64,000 nt of DNA from contig CANQBS010000004.1 in assembly GCA_947589075.1 (NCBI GenBank), positions 1 to 64,000 of the forward strand, in the 5' to 3' direction. Every line of letters begins with the position of its first letter. The stretch's first letter is position 1. Positions 53,462 through 62,500 of this stretch are shown piece after piece. The translations under genes were made by a program, and so were the position numbers. The notes under the pieces were generated by a model. That model had not been told where the DNA came from. It did not search any database and worked only from the letters and a program-made list of their open reading frames with translations. The DNA comes from an uncultured Acetatifactor sp. (lineage in GTDB: Bacteria; Bacillota; Clostridia; Lachnospirales; Lachnospiraceae).

Positions 53462-54649
53462 ATGGCAAAAGCTAAATTTGAAAGAACTAAGCCCCATTGT
53501 AACATTGGTACCATTGGTCACGTTGACCATGGCAAGACCACTCTGACCGCTGCTATTACCAAGACCTTGAACCAGAGACTTGGAACCGGCCAGTTCGTAG
53601 AATTCGATCAGATCGATAAGGCTCCTGAAGAGAGAGCACGTGGTATCACCATTTCTACTGCTCACGTTGAGTACGAGACCGAGAAGAGACACTATGCACA
53701 CGTTGACTGCCCGGGACATGCTGACTATGTAAAGAACATGATCACCGGTGCTGCCCAGATGGACGGTGCTATCCTGGTAGTTGCTGCTACCGACGGCGTT
53801 ATGGCTCAGACCAAGGAGCACATCCTTCTGTCCCGTCAGGTAGGCGTTCCTTATATCGTAGTGTTCATGAACAAGGTTGATATGGTTGACGACGAAGAGC
53901 TTCTTGAGCTGGTTGAGATGGAGATCACCGAGCAGCTGGAAGAGTACGGATTCACAGATTGCCCTATCATCAAGGGTTCCGCTCTGAAGGCTCTGGAAGA
54001 TCCTACCGGCGAGTGGGGCGACAAGATCATGGAGCTGATGCACACTGTTGACGATTATATTCCTGATCCTCAGCGTGACACCGACAAGCCTTTCCTGATG
54101 CCTGTAGAGGACGTATTCACCATCACCGGCCGCGGCACCGTTGCTACCGGACGTGTAGAGCGTGGTACCCTGCATCTGAACGAGCCTGTTGAGATCGTTG
54201 GTATTAAGGAAGAGACCAAGCAGACCGTTGTTACCGGTATTGAAATGTTCCGTAAGATGCTGGATGAGGCTCAGGCTGGTGATAACATCGGCGCTCTGCT
54301 TCGTGGCGTTCAGAGGAACGAGATTGAAAGAGGACAGGTTCTGGCTAAGCCCAAGACCGTTACCTGCCATACCAAGTTCACCGCTCAGGTGTACGTTCTG
54401 ACCAAGGACGAGGGTGGCCGTCATACACCTTTCTTCAATAACTATCGTCCGCAGTTCTATTTCAGAACAACCGACGTTACCGGTGTTTGCAACCTTCCTG
54501 CCGGCACAGAGATGTGCATGCCTGGTGATAACATCGAGATGACCATCGAGCTGATCCATCCCATCGCTATGGAGCAGGGTCTTACCTTCGCTATCCGTGA
54601 AGGCGGCAGAACTGTTGGTTCTGGCCGTGTGGCTACGATTATTGAGTAA
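53462..54649 (+). CDS. tuf: Elongation factor Tu
   Basis: 395 aa from the ATG at 53462 (AAGGAGG upstream). GTPase that delivers aminoacyl-tRNA. G1 [11 protein letters not shown]2 [17 protein letters not shown]3 [13 protein letters not shown]4 NKVD, and all three domains through the C-terminal [15 protein letters not shown]. Codon use is strongly biased, as expected for a highly expressed gene. Confidence 0.99.
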   Translation: MAKAKFERTKPHCNIGTIGHVDHGKTTLTAAITKTLNQRLGTGQFVEFDQIDKAPEERARGITISTAHVEYETEKRHYAHVDCPGHADYVKNMITGAAQMDGAILVVAATDGVMAQTKEHILLSRQVGVPYIVVFMNKVDMVDDEELLELVEMEITEQLEEYGFTDCPIIKGSALKALEDPTGEWGDKIMELMHTVDDYIPDPQRDTDKPFLMPVEDVFTITGRGTVATGRVERGTLHLNEPVEIVGIKEETKQTVVTGIEMFRKMLDEAQAGDNIGALLRGVQRNEIERGQVLAKPKTVTCHTKFTAQVYVLTKDEGGRHTPFFNNYRPQFYFRTTDVTGVCNLPAGTEMCMPGDNIEMTIELIHPIAMEQGLTFAIREGGRTVGSGRVATIIE

Positions 54650-54689
54650 CTTGCACGAAAGCTTTGAGCTAAGCGCATAAGAAAGCGAT

Positions 54690-54733
54690 AAAAATAGGGA
54701 CTCCAAGTTTACTTGGATGTCCCTATTTTTATT
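54690..54733 (+). terminator. tuf terminator
   Basis: AAAAATAGGGAC-TCCAAGT/ACTTGGA-T-GTCCCTATTTTT, a long stem, symmetrical enough to work on both strands. CTAAGCGCA (54669) and TGCGCTTAG (54792) flank it as an outer inverted repeat. Confidence 0.88.
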
Positions 54734-54738
54734 GCTTT

Positions 54739-54763
54739 CACGGGCATTTAGCGAATGCCCGTG
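54739..54763. repeat. Hairpin at the junction between tuf and the defence island
   Basis: CACGGGCATT-TAGCG-AATGCCCGTG, a perfect 10-bp stem, followed by a weaker hairpin (AAATGC-GAA-GCATTT, 54771-54785) and CGGAC-GATTT-GTCCG ahead of a T-run at about 54830. The 490-base gap 54650-55139 otherwise holds the duplicated promoter fragment. The base composition becomes AT-rich from about 54840. Confidence 0.6.
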
Positions 54764-54854
54764 ACCGAGGAAATGCGAAGCATTTTCGAGGTGCGCTTAG
54801 CAGATTTCGGACGATTTGTCCGGAGTCCTTTTTCTAATCTGTTATTGAGAAAAT

Positions 54855-55076
54855 AACAACGTGGTAACGGAATGATAATAGAAAATTATTGCTTTTTCTG
54901 TTAAAACACTGCATAATAAAATAGAATAGATCAAGTGAAAAATGCAGGAAGAGGTAATTGGATTGAAAAATATAATCCAACTGGATTCATATCCGGTGCA
55001 GGCAACGCTGAGAATACTTTTGCAGGATAAAACGACAAAAAAATGAATTATTCCGTAATTCAGCCGCGAATATCAA
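54855..55076 (+). repeat. Partial duplicate of the methyltransferase-operon promoter and 5' coding end
   Basis: 54871-55036 matches 56516-56681 at all but one of 166 positions, carrying the promoter (54889-54917), the ribosome site and the first ~25 codons. A deletion of about 88 bases at A-runs then joins it to a segment equivalent to 56770-56809, ending at 55076. The reading frame stops soon after. It now places a copy of the operon promoter in front of the AlbA_2 pseudogene. Confidence 0.9.
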
Positions 55077-55139
55077 TTGTAGTTTCAGTGAAATAGAGTA
55101 TAGGAAATCTAATTAAAACATGAATGAAGGTGGTGCAGA

Positions 55140-56334
55140 ATGCCATATTTTGAATATAACCAAACTGTAAAAAATGTTGAATATTACGAAATCCTTGAAA
55201 ATCTCATGGAACGCTGGGAATATGAGATTGTTGAGTTTAAGGAAGCTAAAAGCAGCTATGATACAGACAAAATAGGCAGATATTTTTCCGCAATCAGCAA
55301 CGAAGCGAATCTGCACCAACAACAATACGGCTGGCTTGTTTTCGGCGTTGGCGAGGAACTTGTTTCAGTCTGCACCGAGTATTATGTGGAGATTATATGG
55401 TGCTGACAATATGGATAGGGATTATGCGATTTTCAAAATTCCATTTATCAATGTGGTAGATAAGGTTTTTGCAAAAGTAAGAAATCTGACATACAGGTAT
55501 ATGCCGAATCAGATGACATTGTTTCCGATGGAAACGGAGCAGTATGACAGTTGGCTGATGCGAGAGCTGCTTAACAACTGCATTGCACATACGAATTATC
55601 AGTTAGGCGGAAGGATCTATGTTGATGAATTTGAGGATAAGCTTAAATTTAGTAATCCAGGCGATTTTATTCCGCAGAAAATTGAGAATGTTTTGGAGGT
55701 AAGCTACCGACCGCCATATTATAGGAATAAACTATTAGCAGATACAATGATGGCATTTCATATGATAGAAACTGCATCATTTGGTATTCGGCGGGCATAC
55801 AATATTCAGAAAGCAAAATATTTTCCGATGCCAGATTATGATGTTAATTCTGGGACACATGTTGAAGTTACGATATATGGGAAGATCCTAAACGATAGTT
55901 ACATGCATATATTGTATGATCATCAGGATATGGATTTGCAGACGGTGTTTTTGCTTGACCGGATACAGAAAGGATTACCAGTAGAAAAGGAGGATGTGGA
56001 CAAACTACGTAGTCAAAAATTGGTAGAGGGTAGATCGACGAGTTTGTACTTATCTGCGTCAGCAGCACAAAGCATTGATAAAAGCGCTGCTTATATTAAA
56101 AACAAAGGGTTTGATGACAAGTATTATAAAGATTTGATTGTTGAGTATTTGAGGAAGTATGGAAAGGCAAAAAAGAAAGATATTCGGGAATTGCTTTGGG
56201 AAAAGCTGCCGGATGCGTTGTCAGATGCTCAAAAAGAGCATAAAGTCAGTAATTTATTGGCAGCGTTAAAGAAAGCTTATATTATTGACACAGATTCATC
56301 AAATCAGCAACGCTCGTATTGGGTATTGAAATAA
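55140..56334 (+). pseudogene. AlbA_2 (Schlafen-type)/HATPase_c_4 regulator-like gene, internally deleted and frameshifted
   Basis: Frame 1 (55140-55406) encodes the N-terminal AlbA_2 nucleic-acid-binding domain start (WEYEIVEFKEAKSSYDTDKIGRYFSAISNEANLHQQQYGWLVFGV), then reads into unrelated sequence and stops. From about 55355 a second frame, to 56334, encodes the C-terminal ATPase-like half (NDRDYAIF-type start, TLFPMETEQYDSWLMRELLNNCIAHTNYQLGGRIYVDEFEDKLKFSNPGDF) and winged-helix-like repeats. Intact relatives are one protein of ~450-500 aa, so the middle segment is lost. A terminator follows at 56445. Such proteins often sit in defence islands. Confidence 0.8.
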
Positions 56335-56358
56335 TAGCTTGAATAACCTTGGATAAAT

Positions 56359-56402
56359 TTATTCAAGGTTTATTCAAGAGTTATTCGAGGTTTATTCAAG
56401 CT
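56359..56402. repeat. Four tandem 11-bp repeats
   Basis: TTATTCAAGGT, TTATTCAAGAG, TTATTCGAGGT and TTATTCAAGCT in direct succession, 25 bases after the pseudogene stop. The 11-bp period is near one DNA turn, so a protein could bind all units on one face. Not coding. Confidence 0.85.
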
Positions 56403-56444
56403 CATTCACCCTGACGAATTCATTAGTAAAAATCTAGATTTTAT

Positions 56445-56480
56445 AAGGACTTCGGATTATTTATCCGAAGTCCTTTTTTA
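56445..56480 (+). terminator. Terminator after the AlbA_2 pseudogene
   Basis: GGACTTCGGAT/ATCCGAAGTCC, perfect 11-bp stem, five-base loop, six T. It separates the pseudogene from the methyltransferase operon. Confidence 0.9.
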
Positions 56481-56533
56481 AACCTTTTTTTGCAACAATA
56501 GCAGCGTGATAACAGAATGATAATAGAAAATTA

Positions 56534-56562
56534 TTGCTTTTTCTGTTAAAACACTGCATAAT
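56534..56562 (+). promoter_or_regulatory. Promoter of the split-methyltransferase operon
   Basis: TTGCTT, 17 bases, CATAAT, with an ATAAT-AGAAA-ATTAT dyad overlapping the -35. An identical copy is at 54889-54917. Confidence 0.55.
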
Positions 56563-56607
56563 AAAATAGAATAGATCAAGTGAAAAATGCAGGAAGAGGT
56601 AATTGGA

Positions 56608-57546
56608 TTGGAAAATATAATCCAACTGGATTCATATCCGGTGCAGGCAACGCTGAGAATACTTTTGCAGGATAAAACGACTAAAAAAAATATTATATGG
56701 GCGACAGATTCCTATGCCTCTTTTGGGGAGGCATACACAGATAGAAGTCAGATTACAGAAGATCAACTAAAAAAAATGAATTATTCCATAATTCAGCCGC
56801 GAATATCAAAAGATATGGAGCAACAAACACAGCGCACCAGAAAGAGTGCGGAGGTTTTTACTCCTGCCTGGCTTTGCAATAAGATGAATAATTTCTGTGA
56901 TGAGGAATGGTTTGGTTACAAAGATGTTTTTAACCGACAGGCTGAACATGAATGGATTCCTATAGAAAATAATATAAGATTTCCTGATGGGAAGGATTGG
57001 AAAGAATACATAGATTCTAAACGATTGGAAATTACATGCGGAGAAGCGCCTTATCTGGTTTCAAGGTATGATGTTTCCACTGGTAAGATGATTGATATTC
57101 CTAAGCGAGTTGGACTTCTTGACAGAAAACTCCGTGTTGTGAATGAAAATGCGACAGATGAATCAGAATGGATGAAGTGGGTGATTCGGGCATTTCAGAG
57201 CGTGTATGGATATGAATATCAAGGGGATAATTTATTGATTGCACGCATCAACTTGTTGATGACATTTGTTGATTATATGAATTACAAGTGGCACAGACAG
57301 CCAGGGAAAGCAGAACTTCGGAAGATCGCTAACATTATTAGCTGGAATATTTGGCAGATGGATGGACTGAAAGGAACAGTCCCTATAGGTATTTTAAAAG
57401 AGGAATATCATCAGATGTCGTTGTTTGAATTGTTTCAGGAGAAAGAAGAACAGGATGATGTGTCGGAAGTAAGGTGTAGGGTATATGATTGGCGGGCAAA
57501 TAGTTCTATTTTATACGAGACATTGGAGATAAACAGGAGGTATTGA
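56608..57546 (+). CDS. N-lobe of a split N6-adenine DNA methyltransferase
   Basis: 312 aa from TTG at 56608, chosen because GGAAGAGG lies eight bases upstream; the ATG at 56587 has no site. It contains motif X (SAEVFTPAWLCNKMNNF, about 81-97), a SAM-site motif I variant (RLEITCGEAPYLVSRYD, about 139-155) and a following segment VYGYEYQGDNLLIARINLLMTF that fits motifs II-III. It then ends without the catalytic (N/D)PPY motif IV or a target-recognition domain. Those parts start the gene at 58494. It is therefore probably inactive alone and pairs with that protein. First gene of the operon. Confidence 0.75.
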   Translation: MENIIQLDSYPVQATLRILLQDKTTKKNIIWATDSYASFGEAYTDRSQITEDQLKKMNYSIIQPRISKDMEQQTQRTRKSAEVFTPAWLCNKMNNFCDEEWFGYKDVFNRQAEHEWIPIENNIRFPDGKDWKEYIDSKRLEITCGEAPYLVSRYDVSTGKMIDIPKRVGLLDRKLRVVNENATDESEWMKWVIRAFQSVYGYEYQGDNLLIARINLLMTFVDYMNYKWHRQPGKAELRKIANIISWNIWQMDGLKGTVPIGILKEEYHQMSLFELFQEKEEQDDVSEVRCRVYDWRANSSILYETLEINRRY

Positions 57547-57551
57547 GCTTT

Positions 57552-57725
57552 ATGAATGATTACGAAAAACAGAAAGAGCATTATGACAAGGCTATGGAGA
57601 AGCTGATTGAGGCAGAAAAAGAGTTTCAAGAATTAACACCAGAGAACAAAGAGAAATATGTGGATCAAGTGCTTAGAATGTATGGAATGTCTGAAGTATT
57701 AAATATGTTTAAAAACCGAAGGTAG
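57552..57725 (+). CDS. 57-aa protein between the methyltransferase halves
   Basis: Begins at ATG 57552, 11 bases after AGGAGG; a TTG at 57543 overlapping the upstream stop is possible. Almost entirely charged helix (YEKQKEHYDKAMEKLIEAEKEFQEL), probably a short coiled coil. No family is recognised. It is 5 bases from the HNH gene and could be a partner or inhibitor of it. Confidence 0.65.
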   Translation: MNDYEKQKEHYDKAMEKLIEAEKEFQELTPENKEKYVDQVLRMYGMSEVLNMFKNRR

Positions 57726-57730
57726 AGAAA

Positions 57731-58456
57731 ATGGCATTTAGTGAAGATATAAAAACAAAAGCTATGATTTCATGTGGAAGATGTTGTTGCATTTGTCATA
57801 AGTTTTGTGGAAATAACATGGAGGTACACCATATTAAAGCGCAGGCAGACGGTGGCGACAATTCTTTTGAGAATGCAATACCATTATGTTTTGACTGTCA
57901 CGCAATAGTACGACAATATGATCCAAGGCATCCTAAAGGAATAAAATTTTCGGAAAAGGAACTTATTCAACACAGGGATGCTTGGTATAAACATATACAG
58001 AAGGGGAATCAGGAAACCGAAAAGCAAAACAAATCAAATGAAGTTAAACCAATTAGAATTTATCATCAAAAGGGATATAAGGACATTGTACTGAATAAAG
58101 TTTCTAATGGCAAAGAAATGTTAAGGTATTTGATAGGAGCTTATGGGATTGTTTATGATGAGGAGGCAGAAACACTAGAAGAGGTAAAACTAATAGGTGA
58201 ATTTATACAGAGCATAAAAGAATTAGTGGATTTTGACGATTTATTAGATGAGCCCTATGACAGAATCATGACAGCGTTTAATCTAACTGAGAGTATTAAA
58301 GAATTAGGCGAAGCAGGGTTTTGGGTTTTTGTAGGAAAAGAGGATAGGGTAATAACAGGTGGTATAAAGGAACCAGAAATATGTCCAACATTATTAGTGC
58401 GTGTTGTTAGAAAAGACAGTAGTGAAATTATAAAAGTGAATTTTAAAGATGAGTAA
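57731..58456 (+). CDS. HNH endonuclease domain protein
   Basis: 241 aa. The N-terminal HNH domain has zinc pairs CCCIC (about 18-22) and CFDC (53-56), the catalytic-region VHHI at 32-35, and N followed by PLCFDCH at 48-57. After a charged linker the C-terminal ~140 residues (KPIRIYHQKGYKDIVLNKVSNGKEMLRYL, LLVRVVRKDSSEII) form an unrecognised alpha/beta domain that may sense DNA state or bind the neighbours. It is placed inside the methyltransferase operon, so a restriction role is likely. It may act on unmodified or foreign DNA; this is inferred. Confidence 0.8.
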   Translation: MAFSEDIKTKAMISCGRCCCICHKFCGNNMEVHHIKAQADGGDNSFENAIPLCFDCHAIVRQYDPRHPKGIKFSEKELIQHRDAWYKHIQKGNQETEKQNKSNEVKPIRIYHQKGYKDIVLNKVSNGKEMLRYLIGAYGIVYDEEAETLEEVKLIGEFIQSIKELVDFDDLLDEPYDRIMTAFNLTESIKELGEAGFWVFVGKEDRVITGGIKEPEICPTLLVRVVRKDSSEIIKVNFKDE

Positions 58457-58493
58457 AAATAATTTGGTTAAAGCATAAGTAGGAGAAACTGCA

Positions 58494-59528
58494 ATGAAAT
58501 TCGATTATATAATAGGTAATCCGCCATATCAGGATGAAACAATTGGGGATAATAAAGGATATGCGCCGCCGGTATATCATAAATTCCTTGAAAATGCCTA
58601 TAAGATTGGTGATGTGGTAGAAATGATACATCCTGCCAGATTTTTGTTTAATGCAGGGAGTACACCGAAACAATGGAATGAACAGATGCTGAAAGATCCG
58701 CATCTCAAAGTACTATATTTTGAACAGGACAGCAGTAAAGTATTTAGTAATACGGATATTAAAGGCGGCGTAGTTATTACATATCATAATAACGCGAAAG
58801 AATATGGTGCAATCGGAACTTTTACGGCATATAACGAATTGAACACAATACTGAGAAAAGTGAGAAACCATACATCCTTTTCAAGCTTTAGCAATATAGT
58901 TGTTACCCGTACTGCCTATCGTTTAACGGATAAAATGCATCAAGATTATCCGGAAGCAATTGGACAATTAAGTGATGGACATGCCTATGATATGTCTACA
59001 AATATATTTGAGAGATTACCGCAGATATTTTTTGATGAAAAACCACAAGACGGAGCAGAGTATATACAGATTTTAGGACGTGAAAATAATGAACGAGTAT
59101 ATAAGTATGTAAAGCGTGATTATATTAATACAGTTATTAATCTGAATAAATATAAAATATTTTTGCCAAAGGCAAATGGAATTGGAGTATTAGGGGAAGT
59201 ATTGTCGGCTCCTATATTATGCGAACCAATGATAGGTGCAACAGAAACATTTTTAAGTATTGGAGCATTTGAACAAAAGAGTGAGGCAGAGGCGGTCTTG
59301 AAGTATATTAAGACAAAATTTGCCCGTGCATTGCTGGGAGTTTTGAAGACCACGCAAGATATTACACCGGAAAAATGGAAATGTGTTCCCATGCAGGATT
59401 TCACCTGTTTTTCAGATATTGACTGGTCAGCTACAATAGCAAACATAGATCGGCAGCTTTATGCAAAATATGGTTTGGATGAGAATGAGATCAATTTCAT
59501 TGAATCACATGTAAAGGAGATGGAATAA
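58494..59528 (+). CDS. Catalytic/target-recognition half of the split adenine methyltransferase (Eco57I-like)
   Basis: 344 aa. It begins almost directly at catalytic motif IV: MKFDYIIGNPPYQDE, with NPPY at residues 9-12. It continues through the rest of the methylase core (VVEMIHPARFLFNAG, KVLYFEQDSSKVFSNTDIKGGVVITYHNN) into a C-terminal target-recognition-like part (KYKIFLPKANGIGVLGEVLSAPILCEPMIGATETFLSIGAF). There is no SAM-binding motif I, so it needs a partner: the gene at 56608 or the C-terminus of the next gene. Its stop is one base from the helicase ATG, so the two are translationally coupled. Confidence 0.85.
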   Translation: MKFDYIIGNPPYQDETIGDNKGYAPPVYHKFLENAYKIGDVVEMIHPARFLFNAGSTPKQWNEQMLKDPHLKVLYFEQDSSKVFSNTDIKGGVVITYHNNAKEYGAIGTFTAYNELNTILRKVRNHTSFSSFSNIVVTRTAYRLTDKMHQDYPEAIGQLSDGHAYDMSTNIFERLPQIFFDEKPQDGAEYIQILGRENNERVYKYVKRDYINTVINLNKYKIFLPKANGIGVLGEVLSAPILCEPMIGATETFLSIGAFEQKSEAEAVLKYIKTKFARALLGVLKTTQDITPEKWKCVPMQDFTCFSDIDWSATIANIDRQLYAKYGLDENEINFIESHVKEME

Positions 59529-59529
59529 G

Positions 59530-62500
59530 ATGAGCAATGCACCAAAGATTCAGTCTTTTACCCATGTGGTTCCGATGATCTATGCCTACAATACGCCGGG
59601 TGTAACCTACCATGATGGCTGGACAAAGATTGGCTATACGGAGAAACAGTCGGTTTCTCAAAGGCTGAACCAACAGACGCATACTGCTGGCATCAAGTGG
59701 GTACTGGCATGGCAGGATAATGCTATGTATAAGGACGGTTCGGGTGAATATTTCACAGACAGGGATTTTCACACATTTTTGGAGTCGGATCTGGATGTAG
59801 AGCGGGCGCCCGGAACGGAATGGTTCCATGTGGACGCGAAGGCATCTCAGGATTATTTCAATACCTTTTCCAGACGGGAAAGGGTAGAGAAAAATGAGGA
59901 AAAGAGTACATATGCTTTGCGAAAAGAGCAGCAGGAAGCTGTCGATATGACAAAGCAATATTTTGAAAATGGCGGAACGGAATTTCTGTGGAATGCGAAA
60001 CCGAGATTTGGAAAAACGCTGGCGTCTTATGATCTTGTGTGCCGGATGGGATTTAGCAAGGTGTTGATCGTTACCAACAGACCGAGTATAGCGAATTCAT
60101 GGGCGGATGATTTCCGGAAATTTATCGGCTGGAGGGGAGAGTTCTGTTTTGTCTCCGATACAGATGCCCTGAATGGGAAATCTGGCGTTATGTCGAGAAA
60201 TGAATATACGAAAGCAATGTTAGTTAAGAATGAAAAAGAACAGAAAGGCATGGTTGCATTTGAATCTCTGCAGGGGTTAAAAGGTTCGGTTTACTTTGGA
60301 GGGGAGTATGATAAATTAAAGTGGATCCGCGAGCTGGAATTTGATCTGTTGATTGTGGACGAGGCGCAGGAAGGTGTTGACACAATGCGCACGGACAGGG
60401 CTTTTCGCAATATTTCCAGAAAGCACACCCTGTATCTGTCAGGAACGCCTTTTAAGGCGCTGGCAAGTGAACAATTTGCAGAAAATCAGATTTTTAACTG
60501 GTCTTATGCAGATGAGCAGGCAGCGAAAGAAAGATGGGATGGCGAGGATTACAATCCCTATGAGGCGCTGCCTCGGCTTGCCATGTATACTTACCAGTTG
60601 TCCAATATGATCTATGACCGGATTGAAAAAGGCATGGAACTTCCGGAAAGTGAGGAAAGCGTTGACTATGCTTTTGACTTAAATGAATTCTTTATGACAA
60701 ATGAATACGGTAAATTTATACATGAGAAAGAAATCCGCAAATTTCTTCATGCGCTGGTTACACAGGAGAAATATCCTTTTTCTACGCCGGAACTTCGGGA
60801 AGAATTGTCTCATACTTTGTGGCTGTTGAACCGTGTGAACAGTGCAAAAGCATTAGCAAAGATATTGAAAGAAGATGAAGTGTTTCAGGATTACCACGTG
60901 ATTTTGGCTGCCGGAGACGGGCGAATGGAAGATGAAGAAGCGGCGGAGGCTGCATTTGATAAGGTGAGAGCGGCGGTCACGGAATATGATAAGACCATTA
61001 CATTGAGCGTTGGGCAGCTTACAGTGGGCGTTACGATTCCTGAATGGAGCGGTGTGTTGATGCTCTGCAATATGAAAAGTCCTTCTTCCTATATGCAGGC
61101 GGCATTTCGTGCGCAAAATCCCTGTATCCTAACCAGAAACAGGAAGCGTTATCGCAAAGAAACGGCGTATATTTTTGATTTTGATCCGGCGAGAACGCTT
61201 ATTGTTTTTGATGAGTTTGCAAACAATTTATCGGTCAATACCGTTAGCGGTCGTGGGACGGGAGAGGAAAGAAAAGATAATATTAAACGGCTGCTTAACT
61301 TTTTCCCGGTATTGGGCGAGGATGAAGAAGGCAGAATGGTAGAACTGGACGCGGCTTCCGTTCTTTCCATTCCAAGAAAGATCAAGAGTCAGGAAGTGGT
61401 ACGGAGAGGCTTTTTGTCTAATTTTCTGTTTCAAAATATTAGCAATGTATTTGGTGCGCCGAGCGTTGTAAGGGAGATTGTAGAAAAATTGGCGCCAGCC
61501 CATGAAGAACAGAAGAAAAACAGGAAAGATGTCTTAGAAGAAATTTCCAATGTGACAGTTGATGAAGATGGGGAAGTCGCGATCTCCAATGAAATTGTGA
61601 TAGGAAAAACACAGGAACTGTTTGGCAGGAAAGTATATGAACGAATGTCCGAAGATCTGCAGGAACATGTAAATGCGGTTGCCGAAAGCAGCGTATATGA
61701 AGTGGACAGAAAATTAAAAACATTGGTAGACAGCATAAAAGGAACTGTGAAGCAGAACGTTTTTGCCCCTGTAATGAACGAATACGATGTAAAAAAAGGG
61801 ATACAGAATCGTCTGGAAAGGCAGATTGACAATGAGATCGAGAATACCTTTGCCAAAATCCAAGGCGATTATAAGCAGCAGGCGATGATTGCCAGGACAG
61901 AGTTTGAAAGGAAGCAGAAAGAAGCCGAGACAGAGCAGGAAATACAAGCGGCAGAGGTGGAATTTCAGTCGAGCATGGACGAGGCAATGTTTGCTTTTGT
62001 TAAGACGGTTCAGGACAGTGTACAGAAAACGATTGAAGATAAGCCAAAAGATCTGATGGAACAATTGGAACGCCGCAAAGCCGAGCAGGAGAAAAGAACA
62101 GTCGAGGAGGAAGTCAGGGCACATTTGCGCGGTTTTTCCCGCACGATCCCAAGCTTTATCATGGCTTACGGGGACGGTAATCTGACGCTTGCCAATTTTG
62201 ACGACTATACGGAAGATGATGTGTTCCTTGAAGTGACGGGGATTACGGAAGATGATTTCCGTTTCCTGCGGGACGGCGGCGAGTATGAAAACCCTGAGAC
62301 TGGAGAAAAGGAATATTTTGCAGGGCATCTGTTTGACGAGGTGGTTTTTAATGATTCCATAGAGGAATTTTGGAAGAAAAAAGAGCTGCTTGCCAATTAT
62401 TTTGATGAAACTTTGGAAGAAGATATTTTTGATTATATACCGCCGCAGAAGACGAACCAGATCTTTACGCCGAGATGGATAGTGGTAAAGATGGTGGACG

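Noticed and set aside
54739-54840. tRNA or attachment site behind tuf
   Set aside because: Several hairpins are present, but no cloverleaf and no direct repeat of a tRNA 3' end; no integrase gene is in the window.
55140-56334. Two separate intact genes (88 aa and 332 aa)
   Set aside because: The first stops after an AlbA_2 half-domain and the second has no ribosome site; together they align with one longer protein family, so a deleted pseudogene is more likely.
56359-56402. CRISPR array
   Set aside because: The 11-bp units are contiguous without spacers, and no cas genes are present.
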